The position numbers and the translations under genes are program-made. From Streptomyces sp. AM 2-1-1 (lineage in GTDB: Bacteria; Actinomycetota; Actinomycetes; Streptomycetales; Streptomycetaceae), in contig NZ_CP119147.1 in NCBI RefSeq assembly GCF_029167645.1, positions 992,001 to 1,056,000 of the forward strand: a DNA stretch of 64,000 nucleotides, read 5' to 3'. The notes beneath the pieces were generated by a model, which saw nothing but the letters and a program-made list of their open reading frames with translations, did no database searches and was not told the origin of the DNA. Numbering within the stretch: the stretch's first letter is position 1; each line of letters opens with the position of its first letter. Of this stretch, positions 45,423 to 53,544 are shown one piece after another.

Positions 45423-45594
45423 GGTGGACACGGAAGGTAGGAGGAGAACGTAAGCCCCTCCCCACGGCGGGGCAAGACCGTCGCCGTGAACCGGCCGAGT
45501 CGATCACGTTTCACACCCGGGCGGCCCGCACCGCCGCCGGGACACGCCGCACGCGGCCCCGGACGGAGGCTCCTGGGCCGCTCGGGGCGCACCC

Positions 45595-47046
45595 TCACAC
45601 CCCCGCGACGCCCGCCACCCGCAGGGCGTGCACGAGGTCCCACTCCCGGGCCGCCGACACCCCGCGGGCCGCCGCGAGGAGTTGGGGGACGAGGTGGGCC
45701 GCCCCCGCACCGGCGACGCGCGCGGTGTCGTGCGGGGACCGCACACGGACGAAGGCGCTCAGTAACTCCTCCGCCTCCGACCCCCGCCCCGCCCGTTCCA
45801 GCGCGGCCGCCGCCTCGGCGATCTCCTCGGCGGGGCGGGAGACCCCCTGCCGCAGCAACTGCCCGCAGTCCCCGGACCGCCCCGCCGCCGCGAGGGCGCC
45901 GACGGCGTCGGCGAGCCCCACGGGCGGCAGCGAGGAGACCTCCCACAACAGCGTGGCCCAGTCGGCGTCGAGACCGGCCAGCTCCAGCGCCACGGCGAGC
46001 ACCGGCAGCCGCTCGGCCGGCCAGGCCGCCGCCTCGCAGAGCACGGCGTACGCCTCTCCCGTCCGCCCCTGCGCGCGCATCGCCAGCAGGTGGGTGACCA
46101 CCTCTGCCGCGGCTCGCACCACCACCGGGTCGAAGGCCGGTCCGGTCGTGTCCGCTTCGGCCCGTCCGCCGGCCCCGCGCGCGTCCGGCCCACGGTCCCG
46201 GGACGCACGCGTCACGCCGCCGAAGCGCGCACCCCGGGGCGTCGCCGGGGACGGCGCGGCGGAGGGCAGCAGCGGGAGCGCCGAGGGGGCGGGCCCGTCG
46301 GCGTTCTCCAGCCCGGCGAACCGGGCGCCCCTCGGCCTCCCGCGCGCCGCTTTCGGCGCGGGGGCGGGCGCGGGGGCGGGGGCGGGGGCGGCCACGGTCG
46401 CACGGGTGGGCTCGGCAACGCGGGCGGGTTCGGGAGCACAGACGGGTCCGGGATCGGCGGCCGCGCGCGGGGCCGGCGCGGTGACGGGCGAACCGGGGTG
46501 CACGGAGGGGGTGTTCGGAGCGCTCCGATCGCTCGTCCCGTCCTCCCGCAGCCGGGCGGGCGGGACGGCGAGCGCCGCCAGGCGGGTGCGGATCTCCTCG
46601 CATCGGGCGGAGGCGCGCCGGTGGTCGTCCCGGGCCCAGGCGAGGGCTTGCGGATCGGCGTCCCGTACCCCGCCGCTTCCCGCGGCCGCCAGCCGCCGGG
46701 CCGCCTCATGCTGCTCGCGGAGCATCAACTCCAGCCGGTGGAGCAGCTCCTGCCGTCCACCCGGTCGGCGGTCGTGGGCCGCCGCCGAGGCCTCGTAGAG
46801 GGCGGCGGCCCGCACCGACTCCCGCTCGGCGAACGCGGTGCCGCAGGAGGCGGCCACGTCCTGGAGGAGCGACTCGACGACGTCCCAGGGCGGGATCTCC
46901 ACGCCGTCGAAGCACGCGCGCATCCCGGCGGGATCGCGGCGCAGGAATATCCCGTACCAACCGCGCGCGGGATTCAGCCGGCCGGCCAACTCCCGCAGGA
47001 GATCGGCGAACACACCTGGTTCGACCCCATTGCGCTGTGCCGTCAT
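45595..47046 (-). CDS. hypothetical protein with Ala/Pro linker and helical C-terminal repeats
   Basis: About 483 residues from ATG 47046 (GTG 47052 also possible). The N-terminal ~180 residues are helical and basic (LLRELAGRLNPARGWYGIFLRRDPAG; RRLELMLREQHEAARRL). A disordered Ala/Pro/Arg region follows, with an APAPAPAP tract and twice the motif RGARF-G. The C-terminal third has alpha-helical repeats resembling TPR/HEAT units (AVVTHLLAMRAQGRTGEAYAVLCEAAAWPAERLPVLA). I do not recognise a catalytic family. Similar Streptomyces proteins are often annotated only as large tegument-like hypotheticals. Confidence 0.6.
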   Translation of the reverse strand: MTAQRNGVEPGVFADLLRELAGRLNPARGWYGIFLRRDPAGMRACFDGVEIPPWDVVESLLQDVAASCGTAFAERESVRAAALYEASAAAHDRRPGGRQELLHRLELMLREQHEAARRLAAAGSGGVRDADPQALAWARDDHRRASARCEEIRTRLAALAVPPARLREDGTSDRSAPNTPSVHPGSPVTAPAPRAAADPGPVCAPEPARVAEPTRATVAAPAPAPAPAPAPKAARGRPRGARFAGLENADGPAPSALPLLPSAAPSPATPRGARFGGVTRASRDRGPDARGAGGRAEADTTGPAFDPVVVRAAAEVVTHLLAMRAQGRTGEAYAVLCEAAAWPAERLPVLAVALELAGLDADWATLLWEVSSLPPVGLADAVGALAAAGRSGDCGQLLRQGVSRPAEEIAEAAAALERAGRGSEAEELLSAFVRVRSPHDTARVAGAGAAHLVPQLLAAARGVSAAREWDLVHALRVAGVAGV

Positions 47047-47205
47047 CGCCACCGCCGCCCTCGTCGGCCACCGACTGGAACCCTCCAGCCGGCTCGCATT
47101 CGACCGCAGGCGTGTTACGGGGCGGCTACGCCCGCTTTTCCGCTCCGAGGCGCCGAAAGTGCCGGGGCGGTACGCCGGGAAGCGCGAGCCCCCGGACCGG
47201 GTCCC

Positions 47206-47586
47206 TCAGAACGTGACCGCGATCCCGGTGTGGGGCCGCTTTCCGAGCCGGACGACCATGGCCGGCCAGTCGACCAGCCAGAACTTCCAGGTGTACTTGC
47301 GGGCCAGCGCCTTGCGCACGGCGGCCATCTCCGCCCCTTCGAGGAGGCGCGCGGTTCCCTCGGCGCTCGGGGCCCCTTCGGTGACCCGGCCCTTGACGTC
47401 GCAGACGGCGACCCGGACCCGGGAGGTGTGGCGCAGCCGCTTCACCTTCCACGAGTCGGATCGGGTCCAGATGTAGAGCGTCCCGCCGTCGGCCGCCGCC
47501 CACACGGGGGTGGCGACGGGGGTGCCGTTCTTCCGGTAGGTGGTCAGGCTGACGTACTCGCTGCCGGCGAGGTCCTGGAGAGTCAC
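47206..47586 (-). CDS. PPOX-class F420-dependent oxidoreductase
   Basis: 126 residues from the GTG at 47586. Split beta-barrel flavin-fold motifs: YVSLTTYRKNGTPVATPVWAA, LYIWTRSDSWKVKRLRHTSRVRVAVCDVKGR and GTARLLEG. Small actinobacterial proteins of this kind bind F420 or FMN and reduce unsaturated substrates; the actual substrate is unknown. No operon partner. Confidence 0.82.
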   Translation of the reverse strand: MTLQDLAGSEYVSLTTYRKNGTPVATPVWAAADGGTLYIWTRSDSWKVKRLRHTSRVRVAVCDVKGRVTEGAPSAEGTARLLEGAEMAAVRKALARKYTWKFWLVDWPAMVVRLGKRPHTGIAVTF

Positions 47587-47666
47587 GGGGCGAGCCTATG
47601 CTCCCCGGCCCGGGTGGCGGACGGACCTCCCGCCCGGGAACCGGCCGGCGCGCTCCCGGGCGGCCG

Positions 47667-48002
47667 TCACACCCTGAGCGGCACCAGCGCACCGGCCGGC
47701 ACCGCGGACAGCACGGCGGGCGGCATGGTGCCCGCCACCCTCCCGTCCACCGTGTCGGGCTCCCGGGCGCAGCCCGTGAGGATCTCGTCGAGGGAGAGGC
47801 CGAGGGCCGCCGCGAGGGCCGCCACGGTGAAGAAGGCGGGCGTGGGGGCGCGGCCGGTCTCGATCTTGCGGAGGGTCTCGGCGGAGAGGCCGGCGCTCGC
47901 CGCGACGGCGACCATGCTCCGTGCGCCGCGCGCCTCGCGGAGCAGGGCTCCGAGCCGTTCGCCGCGCAGGCGCTCTTCCGGGGTGAGGGGTGTTCGTACC
48001 AT
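47667..48002 (-). CDS. XRE-family helix-turn-helix regulator
   Basis: 111 residues from ATG 48002. HTH_3 domain: RLGALLREARGARSMVAVAASAGLSAETLRKIETGRAPTPAFFTVAALAAALGLSLDEIL. The C-terminus is short and hydrophobic (LSAVPAGALVPLRV). Divergent from the methionine aminopeptidase gene with only 41 bases between start codons. A perfect palindrome in that gap is the likely binding site and would control both genes. Confidence 0.85.
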   Translation of the reverse strand: MVRTPLTPEERLRGERLGALLREARGARSMVAVAASAGLSAETLRKIETGRAPTPAFFTVAALAAALGLSLDEILTGCAREPDTVDGRVAGTMPPAVLSAVPAGALVPLRV

Positions 48003-48014
48003 GGCGTCATTCTA

Positions 48015-48033
48015 ATACCGCATGGACCGGTAT
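48015..48033. promoter_or_regulatory. palindrome ATACCG-N7-CGGTAT in divergent promoter
   Basis: Perfect 6-bp arms (48015-48020 and 48028-48033). A -10 TATATT (48031-48036) points to the plus strand with a start close to ATG 48044 (leaderless). A -10 TATTAG on the minus strand (48012-48017) serves the XRE gene. Repressor binding would cover both. Confidence 0.65.
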
Positions 48034-48043
48034 ATTAATTGGC

Positions 48044-48811
48044 ATGGTGCAACTCAAGACGGAAACCTCCCTGGCCGCGATGCGTGAGGCCGGCCGGGTC
48101 GTGGCGCAGATGCTGACCGCCGCGCGCGAAGCGGCGAAGATCGGTGTCAGCCTGCGCGACATCGATGCCGTGGCCCACCAGGTGCTGCGCGACGCCGGTG
48201 CCGGATCACCCTTCCTCCACTACCACCCGCACTTCGCGCCGGTGCCCTTCCCCGCCGTGATCTGCGCGTCGGTGAACGACGCGATCGTGCACGGCGTCCC
48301 CGACGGATACCGGCTGCGCGACGGGGACCTGGTCAGCATCGACGCGGGTGCGACGCTGAACGGCTGGGTCGGCGACTCCGCGATCAGCTTCACCGTGGGC
48401 CGGGCCCGGCCCGCCGACACCCTGCTGATCGACACCGCCTACGCGGCGCTGGACGCGGGCATCGCGGCGGCCGTCGTCGGCAACCGCATCGGCGACATCG
48501 CCCACGCCATCGGTACCGTCTGCCGCTCGGCGGGGTACGGCATCCCCGAGGGGTTCGGCGGCCACGGCGTGGGCCGGTCCATGCACGAGGACCCGTCCGT
48601 GCCGAACGAAGGGCGCGCCGGGCGGGGGTTGCCCCTGCGCCACGGGATGGTGCTGGCGATCGAGCCGATGCTGATCGCCGGCGGCGGCGACTACTTCCGG
48701 CCGGACCAGGACGGCTGGACGCTCCGGACCACCGACGGCAGCCGGGCCGCCCACGCCGAGCACACGGTGGCCATCACCGACGACGGCCCGCGCATTCTCA
48801 CGGCGCTCTGA
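48044..48811 (+). CDS. map: type I methionine aminopeptidase
   Basis: 255 residues from ATG 48044. Metal ligands and family signatures: HYHPHFAPVPFP, ICASVNDAIVHGVPDGY, SIDAGATLNGWVGDSA, GFGGHGVGRSMHEDPSVPN and AIEPMLIAGG. It removes N-terminal methionine from new proteins. Streptomyces usually carry several paralogues. The divergent XRE gene and shared palindrome suggest that this is a regulated, accessory copy and not the housekeeping one beside secY/adk. Confidence 0.9.
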   Translation: MVQLKTETSLAAMREAGRVVAQMLTAAREAAKIGVSLRDIDAVAHQVLRDAGAGSPFLHYHPHFAPVPFPAVICASVNDAIVHGVPDGYRLRDGDLVSIDAGATLNGWVGDSAISFTVGRARPADTLLIDTAYAALDAGIAAAVVGNRIGDIAHAIGTVCRSAGYGIPEGFGGHGVGRSMHEDPSVPNEGRAGRGLPLRHGMVLAIEPMLIAGGGDYFRPDQDGWTLRTTDGSRAAHAEHTVAITDDGPRILTAL

Positions 48812-48840
48812 GCCCCGCGGCGAACGCGCCGACCCCCCGA

Positions 48841-48920
48841 GCGGGCACGCCGACCCCCGAGCGGGCACGCTGATCCCCGCGCGGGCACGCTGAGCCCCGC
48901 GCGGGCACGCCGATCCCCGC
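48841..48920 (+). repeat. 20-bp tandem repeat, four units
   Basis: Units at 48841, 48861, 48881 and 48901, each reading GCGGGCACGC-YGANCCCC-GM with one to three differences. A fifth degenerate unit precedes them at 48821. Located 30 bases after the aminopeptidase stop, in non-coding DNA. Confidence 0.9.
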
Positions 48921-48940
48921 AGAGGACCGCCCGCACCGGA

Positions 48941-48991
48941 CCGGCACGACCGCTCCGCCCCGGACGCCGTCCGGGAGCTCGGTCGTGCCGG
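48941..48991. terminator. terminator hairpin
   Basis: 12-bp perfect arms CCGGCACGACCG / CGGTCGTGCCGG (48941-48952 and 48980-48991), with a smaller hairpin inside. It lies between the convergent aminopeptidase and gamma-glutamyltranspeptidase genes. Confidence 0.8.
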
Positions 48992-49010
48992 CGGTCGTGC
49001 CGCGCCCGGT

Positions 49011-50828
49011 TCAGCGCCGGCCGCCCCTGCTCGGCGTCACCACCATCGCCGAGCCGCCGCCCCGGCGGACCGTCTCGGCCGCCGCCAGCCACCGCCCGTC
49101 GGGCAGCCGCTGGACACCGGTGGCCGCGCCGATCTCGGGGTTGAGCTTGAACACGTGCCCGAGCGCCTCCAGCCGGGCGCGCAGCGGGCTGTCCCACAGC
49201 GCGGGCTCGATCTCGGTGGCCGCCGCGTTGCGCTGGCTGGCGCGGGGCGCGGCGATGGCGTCGACCAGCGGCAGGCCGCGGTCGGCGCTGCCCGTCAGGG
49301 TCTGGAGGACGGTGGTGATGATGGTCGCCCCGCCGGGCGACCCCAGCGCCAGCACCGGCTTCCCGTGGTCGAGCACGATCGTCGGCGAGATCGACGAGCG
49401 CGGCCGCTTGCCCGGACCCGGCAGGTTCGGGTCGTGCACGGCCGGGGAGGCCGGCGCGAAGGAGAAGTCGGTCAGCTCGTTGTTGAGCAGGAATCCGCGT
49501 CCCGGCACCGTGATGCCGCTGCCGCCGGTGGACTCGATGGTCAGGGTGTAGGCGACGACGTTGCCCCACTTGTCGGCAGCCGTCAGATGGGTGGTGTTCT
49601 CCCCCTCGAACGTCGTCGGGGCCGCGGTCCCGCCGGTCGCGCAGGGGGTCGGGGAGTTCGGGTTCCCCGGTGCCAGCGGGCTGGTCAGCACGGCGTCGTC
49701 GCGGATGAGGCAGGCGCGCGAGTCGGCGAACCGCTGACTGAGCAGCCCGGCCGTGGGGACGTCCTCGAACGCCGGGTCGCCGACCCAGCGTCCCCGGTCC
49801 GCGAAGGCGATCCGGCTCGCCTCGATCAACCGGTGCAGGTACTGCGCCTGGCTCGCCCGGGAGAGGTCGGTGGCCTCCAGGATGTTGAGGGCTTCCCCGA
49901 CACTGGTCCCGCCGGAGGAGGAGGGGGCGATGCCGTAGACGTCGAGCCCCCGGTAGCCGACCTTGGTCGGCGCCTGCCGCAGCGCCCGGTACGCCTTCAG
50001 GTCCTGGGCGGTGAGGTCACCGGGCCGGGCGACGCGGCCGGACGCCGGGTCGACGGGGGGCGTGCGCACGGTCGCCACGATGTCGTGGGCCAGGTCGCCC
50101 CGGTAGAGCTCCTCGACCCCTTCGCGGCCGAGCTCGTCGTACGTACGGGCCAGGTCCGGGTTCTTGAACACCGATCCGACCACCGGGAGTTCACCGCCGG
50201 GCAGGAAGAGCTTCGCGCTGGCCGGGAAGTCGGCGAACCGCGCCCGGTTCCCCTCGGTCTGGCTGCGGAAGGTGCCGTCCACGACGAACCCCTCGCGCGC
50301 CAGCCGCTCGGCGGGCTTCAACAGGGTGCGGAGCGACTTGCTGCCCCAGGTGTCGAGCGCCTTGTCCCAGGTGGCGGGGGTGCCCGGGGTACCGACGCCG
50401 AGACCGCTGGTGACGGCGTCGTTGAAGGCGAGCGGCTTGCCGTTCTCCAGGAAGAGCGAGGAGTCCGCGCTGCGGGGCGCGGTCTCGCGGCCGTCGATGG
50501 TCTGTACCGTACGGGACTTGGCGTCGTAGTACACGAAGTACCCGCCGCCGCCGATGCCGGCCGAATAGGGCTCGGTGACCCCGAGCGCGGCTGCCGTCGC
50601 CACCGCCGCGTCCACCGCGTTGCCGCCCTTGCGCAGCACCTCGATGCCGGCCGCCGTGGCGTCGGCGTCCACACTGGCCACCGCTCCCCCGTACCCGGCG
50701 GCCACCGGTGTCTTCGCCGGTGGGGCGGGCGGCCGCGGCGACGAGCCCGCGGGGGCCGCCGCCCCGACGGACGCCACCACCGCGAGCACGGCCAGAACCG
50801 ATACGTTCCGTCCGACAGGACGACGCAT
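49011..50828 (-). CDS. ggt: gamma-glutamyltranspeptidase, secreted
   Basis: 605 residues. A signal peptide (VSVLAVLAVVASVGAAAPAG) is followed by the large-subunit features GGNAVDAAVATAAALGVTEPYSAGIGGGGYFVYYD. The maturation and catalytic threonine is at about residue 412 in FEGENTTHLTAADKWGN, where the precursor autocleaves. The small subunit shows NNELTDFSF and PRSSISPTIVLDHGKPVLALGSPGGATI. It cleaves or transfers gamma-glutamyl groups from glutathione-like or polyglutamyl substrates outside the cell. Monocistronic. Confidence 0.93.
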   Translation of the reverse strand: MRRPVGRNVSVLAVLAVVASVGAAAPAGSSPRPPAPPAKTPVAAGYGGAVASVDADATAAGIEVLRKGGNAVDAAVATAAALGVTEPYSAGIGGGGYFVYYDAKSRTVQTIDGRETAPRSADSSLFLENGKPLAFNDAVTSGLGVGTPGTPATWDKALDTWGSKSLRTLLKPAERLAREGFVVDGTFRSQTEGNRARFADFPASAKLFLPGGELPVVGSVFKNPDLARTYDELGREGVEELYRGDLAHDIVATVRTPPVDPASGRVARPGDLTAQDLKAYRALRQAPTKVGYRGLDVYGIAPSSSGGTSVGEALNILEATDLSRASQAQYLHRLIEASRIAFADRGRWVGDPAFEDVPTAGLLSQRFADSRACLIRDDAVLTSPLAPGNPNSPTPCATGGTAAPTTFEGENTTHLTAADKWGNVVAYTLTIESTGGSGITVPGRGFLLNNELTDFSFAPASPAVHDPNLPGPGKRPRSSISPTIVLDHGKPVLALGSPGGATIITTVLQTLTGSADRGLPLVDAIAAPRASQRNAAATEIEPALWDSPLRARLEALGHVFKLNPEIGAATGVQRLPDGRWLAAAETVRRGGGSAMVVTPSRGGRR

Positions 50829-50918
50829 GCGTACCTCCAGTTGACGATCGTCCGCGCAGAGTAACTCCGGCCCGGCCGGATCGTCAGGACCGCCTCGAAC
50901 GAATACCCGGATGCCCGC

Positions 50919-50932
50919 TACGATCCCCGGCC
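50919..50932 (+). promoter_or_regulatory. -10 TACGAT; leaderless start candidate
   Basis: TACGAT at 50919-50924 lies 8 bases before ATG 50933, so transcription probably begins at the start codon. No Shine-Dalgarno sequence is present upstream of this gene. Confidence 0.5.
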
Positions 50933-51679
50933 ATGACCGACGACGTACGCAACATTGTGCTGGGCGTCATCGCCGCGGGAGTGAGCGCCGCTCTCGGCTG
51001 GCTCGCGCGCACCTACCTCTGGCGCCGCGAACTCCGCCGCAAGCAGGACTTCTTCGGGCTCCCCTCCCACTCCGAGTGCCTGCTCGTCGTCAACCGCGAC
51101 CCGGGCACCGACGGATCCGTGCACCGCCATGACGTCTTCGCCCTGCTGGAGTTGTCCGCTTTGATCAAGGACTGCGACGCGCACGCGCAGATCCTCTCCC
51201 ACGACGCGGCCCGGCAGGGTTTCGGCGAACGCACGGAGTACTGCGTCGGCGGGCCGGGTTCCAACCGGCGGGCGGCTGCGCACCTCCAGGCACTGCTGCC
51301 CGGCATCCGCGTGAACACCGACCGCGAACCTGGCCCGGACCGGGCCTCGTTCTCCATCGGTACGGAGCACTACCCGCTGGTCAAGGGGGTGTTGGAGCAC
51401 GTGCTGCTGGCCCGGCTGAGCATCGGCGCGGACGCGCGGCCGGTGTTCCTGCTCTGCGGTCAGCGAGCGATCGACAACCAGGCCGCGGCCCGCTATCTCA
51501 CCCGCAACTGGCGGAAGCTGGCGCGCACCCACCGCGGCTCGACCTTCTGCCTGCTGCTGAAGGTCGTCAACTCCGACGCGTACGGCCCCGACGTGGTGGA
51601 GCTGGTCGCGGACGTGACGCGCATCGCCCGGACACCGGTACCCGCGGCGCTCCCGGACGCCGAGCACGCCACCGGCTGA
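50933..51679 (+). CDS. membrane-anchored protein of unknown function, Rossmann-like
   Basis: 248 residues. One N-terminal membrane anchor (VRNIVLGVIAAGVSAALGWLA) followed by a basic stretch WRRELRRKQDFFGLP. The globular part alternates strands and helices: SECLLVVNRDPG, VFALLELSALIKDCDAHAQILS, the glycine-rich CVGGPGSNRRAAAHLQ, and ARPVFLLCGQRAIDNQAAARYL near the end. The NRD...GGPGSN arrangement suggests a nucleotide- or sugar-phosphate-binding fold, but I cannot name the family. Monocistronic. Confidence 0.65.
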   Translation: MTDDVRNIVLGVIAAGVSAALGWLARTYLWRRELRRKQDFFGLPSHSECLLVVNRDPGTDGSVHRHDVFALLELSALIKDCDAHAQILSHDAARQGFGERTEYCVGGPGSNRRAAAHLQALLPGIRVNTDREPGPDRASFSIGTEHYPLVKGVLEHVLLARLSIGADARPVFLLCGQRAIDNQAAARYLTRNWRKLARTHRGSTFCLLLKVVNSDAYGPDVVELVADVTRIARTPVPAALPDAEHATG

Positions 51680-51690
51680 CCTTCGCCCCC

Positions 51691-51835
51691 GCGACACGGA
51701 GGAACGAGGCACCGTCGGGCGTCCCCACGACGACGGCCCTTCTTCCGTGCGCGTCCTCCCCCGCAGAGACGGGGGTGTTCCGCACACGGAGGAGCGGGCC
51801 TTCGTCGTGCATCCCCACGACGACGGCCCGCTCTC
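51691..51835. repeat. imperfect direct repeat, period exactly 90 bp
   Basis: 51691-51745 and 51781-51835 align without gaps, sharing ACACGGAGGA, GTCG, CCCCACGACGACGGCCC and CTTCCGT-like blocks. The 30-codon period leaves an open minus-strand frame in which both copies encode RRAVVVG..., so it could be a decayed coding repeat. Confidence 0.8.
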
Positions 51836-51993
51836 CGTCAACGGCACCTTCCGGTACTTCGGCCGGGCATCTCCCCCTCTGCCGTGCGGCGGGTCACCGG
51901 CATGCAGCTGACCTTCTCCCCGCACGCGCCGGGCCCGGGAGAACGTCCGGGTCACGGGCGTGCGGGAGGTGATCTCCGGCTGCTGGCCGGCGG

Positions 51994-52023
51994 GGGTGTC
52001 CGGCGTCGGTCCGCCGGACACCC
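51994..52023 (-). terminator. terminator hairpin of the glu operon
   Basis: 12-bp perfect arms GGGTGTCCGGCG / CGCCGGACACCC (51994-52005 and 52012-52023), 6-base loop, directly adjoining the gluD stop codon. Confidence 0.88.
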
Positions 52024-52887
52024 TCAGGGCAACAGGGGTCCTGGTCCGGCCGGGGAGACCTCCACGGCCTCCGTCTTCGGGTTGCGGCGCTGGCGCTTGG
52101 CCATCCATGTGGCGAACCACGAGAGGAGCATGCACATCCCGATGTAGATGGGGGAGATGACCATCACGACCGGGATGAACGGCAGGTCGTAGTCGAGGTT
52201 GGAGGCGATGAGCTTCCCGGCGTGGAGGAACTCCTCGTAGGTGATCAGAAAGCCGAGCGAGGTGTCCTTCAGGGCCACCACGAGCTGGCTGATGATGGTC
52301 GGCATCATGGCGCGCACGGCCTGCGGTGCGAGTACGGAGGCCGTGACCTGGGTCTTGCGCATCCCCAGCGCGTACGCGGCCTCCCGTTGGCCCCGCTCCA
52401 CGGAGTTGATCCCGGTGCGGAACACCTCGGCGAGCACCGAGCCGTTGTAGAGGGTCAGTCCGGCGACCAGGGCGGGCAGCGGCTGGACCTTCAGCGCCAC
52501 GAAGATGAAGAAGATCATCACCAGTACGGGCATGGCGCGGAAGAACTCGACCAGCAGGGTGGAGAGCCACCGGACCGGCCGGTGCACGGAGAGCCGGCCG
52601 ACCGCCAGTACGGCTCCGAGAGCCAGCGAGAGCACCGCCGCGTACGCGAAGGCCTTCAGGGTGTTGCCCAGTCCGCGCAGCAGCAGCTCCTGGATGCCCT
52701 TGTAGGTGAAGGGGTTCCACTTGGCGGCGGCGAACTGGCCCGTGTCGACCAGGAGGTAGACGACCCAGGCGAGGAGGGCGGCGACCAGGATCGTGGAGAC
52801 GACGCCGTAGAGGAAGTGCCGTTTGCGGGCTTCGGGGCCCGGGATGTCGTAGAGCGCGGTGGCGGAGGGTGCGGCGTGGGTGGTCAT
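52024..52887 (-). CDS. gluD: amino acid ABC transporter permease, GluD-like
   Basis: 287 residues. His/Glu/Gln-type permease with hydrophobic segments (FLYGVVSTILVAALLAWVVYLL; AAVLSLALGAVLAV; VLVMIFFIFVALKV) and the EAA loop RGQREAAYALGMRKTQVTASVLAPQA. The hydrophilic C-terminus carries AKRQRRNPKTEAVE. Last gene of a gluABCD-type operon for glutamate or related polar amino acid uptake. It overlaps the preceding permease gene (ATGA). Confidence 0.9.
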   Translation of the reverse strand: MTTHAAPSATALYDIPGPEARKRHFLYGVVSTILVAALLAWVVYLLVDTGQFAAAKWNPFTYKGIQELLLRGLGNTLKAFAYAAVLSLALGAVLAVGRLSVHRPVRWLSTLLVEFFRAMPVLVMIFFIFVALKVQPLPALVAGLTLYNGSVLAEVFRTGINSVERGQREAAYALGMRKTQVTASVLAPQAVRAMMPTIISQLVVALKDTSLGFLITYEEFLHAGKLIASNLDYDLPFIPVVMVISPIYIGMCMLLSWFATWMAKRQRRNPKTEAVEVSPAGPGPLLP

Positions 52888-53528
52888 CGGGCGACTCCCC
52901 AGCGCTTCTCCAGCACGTGGAAGAGCACGCTGATGGACAGGGTGATGATCAGGTAGCCGACGGCGATCCAGACGAAGGTCCAGATGATGCTGTATCCCAG
53001 CTCGTTGAGGGTCTTGTAGGTGCCGAGGAGTTCGGTGACGCTGAACGCTCCGGCGATGGCGGAGTTCTTGGCCAGCGCGATGAGGGTCGATCCGACCGGC
53101 GGGATCACCGAGCGGAACGCCTGGGGCAGTACGACGGTGTTCAGGGTCTGTCCGAAGGACATCCCGAGGCTGCGGGCGGCCTCGCCCTGGCCGGTGGGCA
53201 CGGTGTTGATGCCGGAGCGCAGCACCTCGCAGATGAACGCCGAGGTGTAGCAGCCGAGCGCCAGCACCGCGAAGACCTGGAACGGCAGTACGAGGCCGAA
53301 GCGCGGCAGGCCGAGGAGGACGGCGAAGAACAGCAGGGTGAGCGGGGTGTTGCGCAGCACCGTCACCCAGACGGTGCCCAGCAGGCGGAGCGAGACGACC
53401 GGCGCGACCCGGAACGAGGCCATGACGAAGCCGAGTACGAGGGCCAGGACCGAGGCGTAGACGGTGAGTTCGAGGGTGCCGAGGAACCCCTTGCCGTAAA
53501 GGGAGAAGTTCTCTGTCAGTACGTCCAT
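52884..53528 (-). CDS. gluC: amino acid ABC transporter permease, GluC-like
   Basis: 214 residues. Membrane segments TLELTVYASVLALVLGFVMA, TPLTLLFFAVLLGLP and IIWTFVWIAVGYLIITLSISVL, and the EAA loop GQGEAARSLGMSFGQTLNTVVLPQAFR. Pairs with GluD to form the channel. Located 16 bases after the binding-protein gene. Confidence 0.9.
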   Translation of the reverse strand: MDVLTENFSLYGKGFLGTLELTVYASVLALVLGFVMASFRVAPVVSLRLLGTVWVTVLRNTPLTLLFFAVLLGLPRFGLVLPFQVFAVLALGCYTSAFICEVLRSGINTVPTGQGEAARSLGMSFGQTLNTVVLPQAFRSVIPPVGSTLIALAKNSAIAGAFSVTELLGTYKTLNELGYSIIWTFVWIAVGYLIITLSISVLFHVLEKRWGVAR

Positions 53529-53544
53529 GGTGGTGGTCCCTCCC

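Larger units (their letters stand above)
51680..52023. other. intergenic region with 90-bp direct repeat
   Basis: 344 bp between convergent genes; holds the two-copy repeat described separately and the gluD terminator. No gene supported. Confidence 0.5.
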
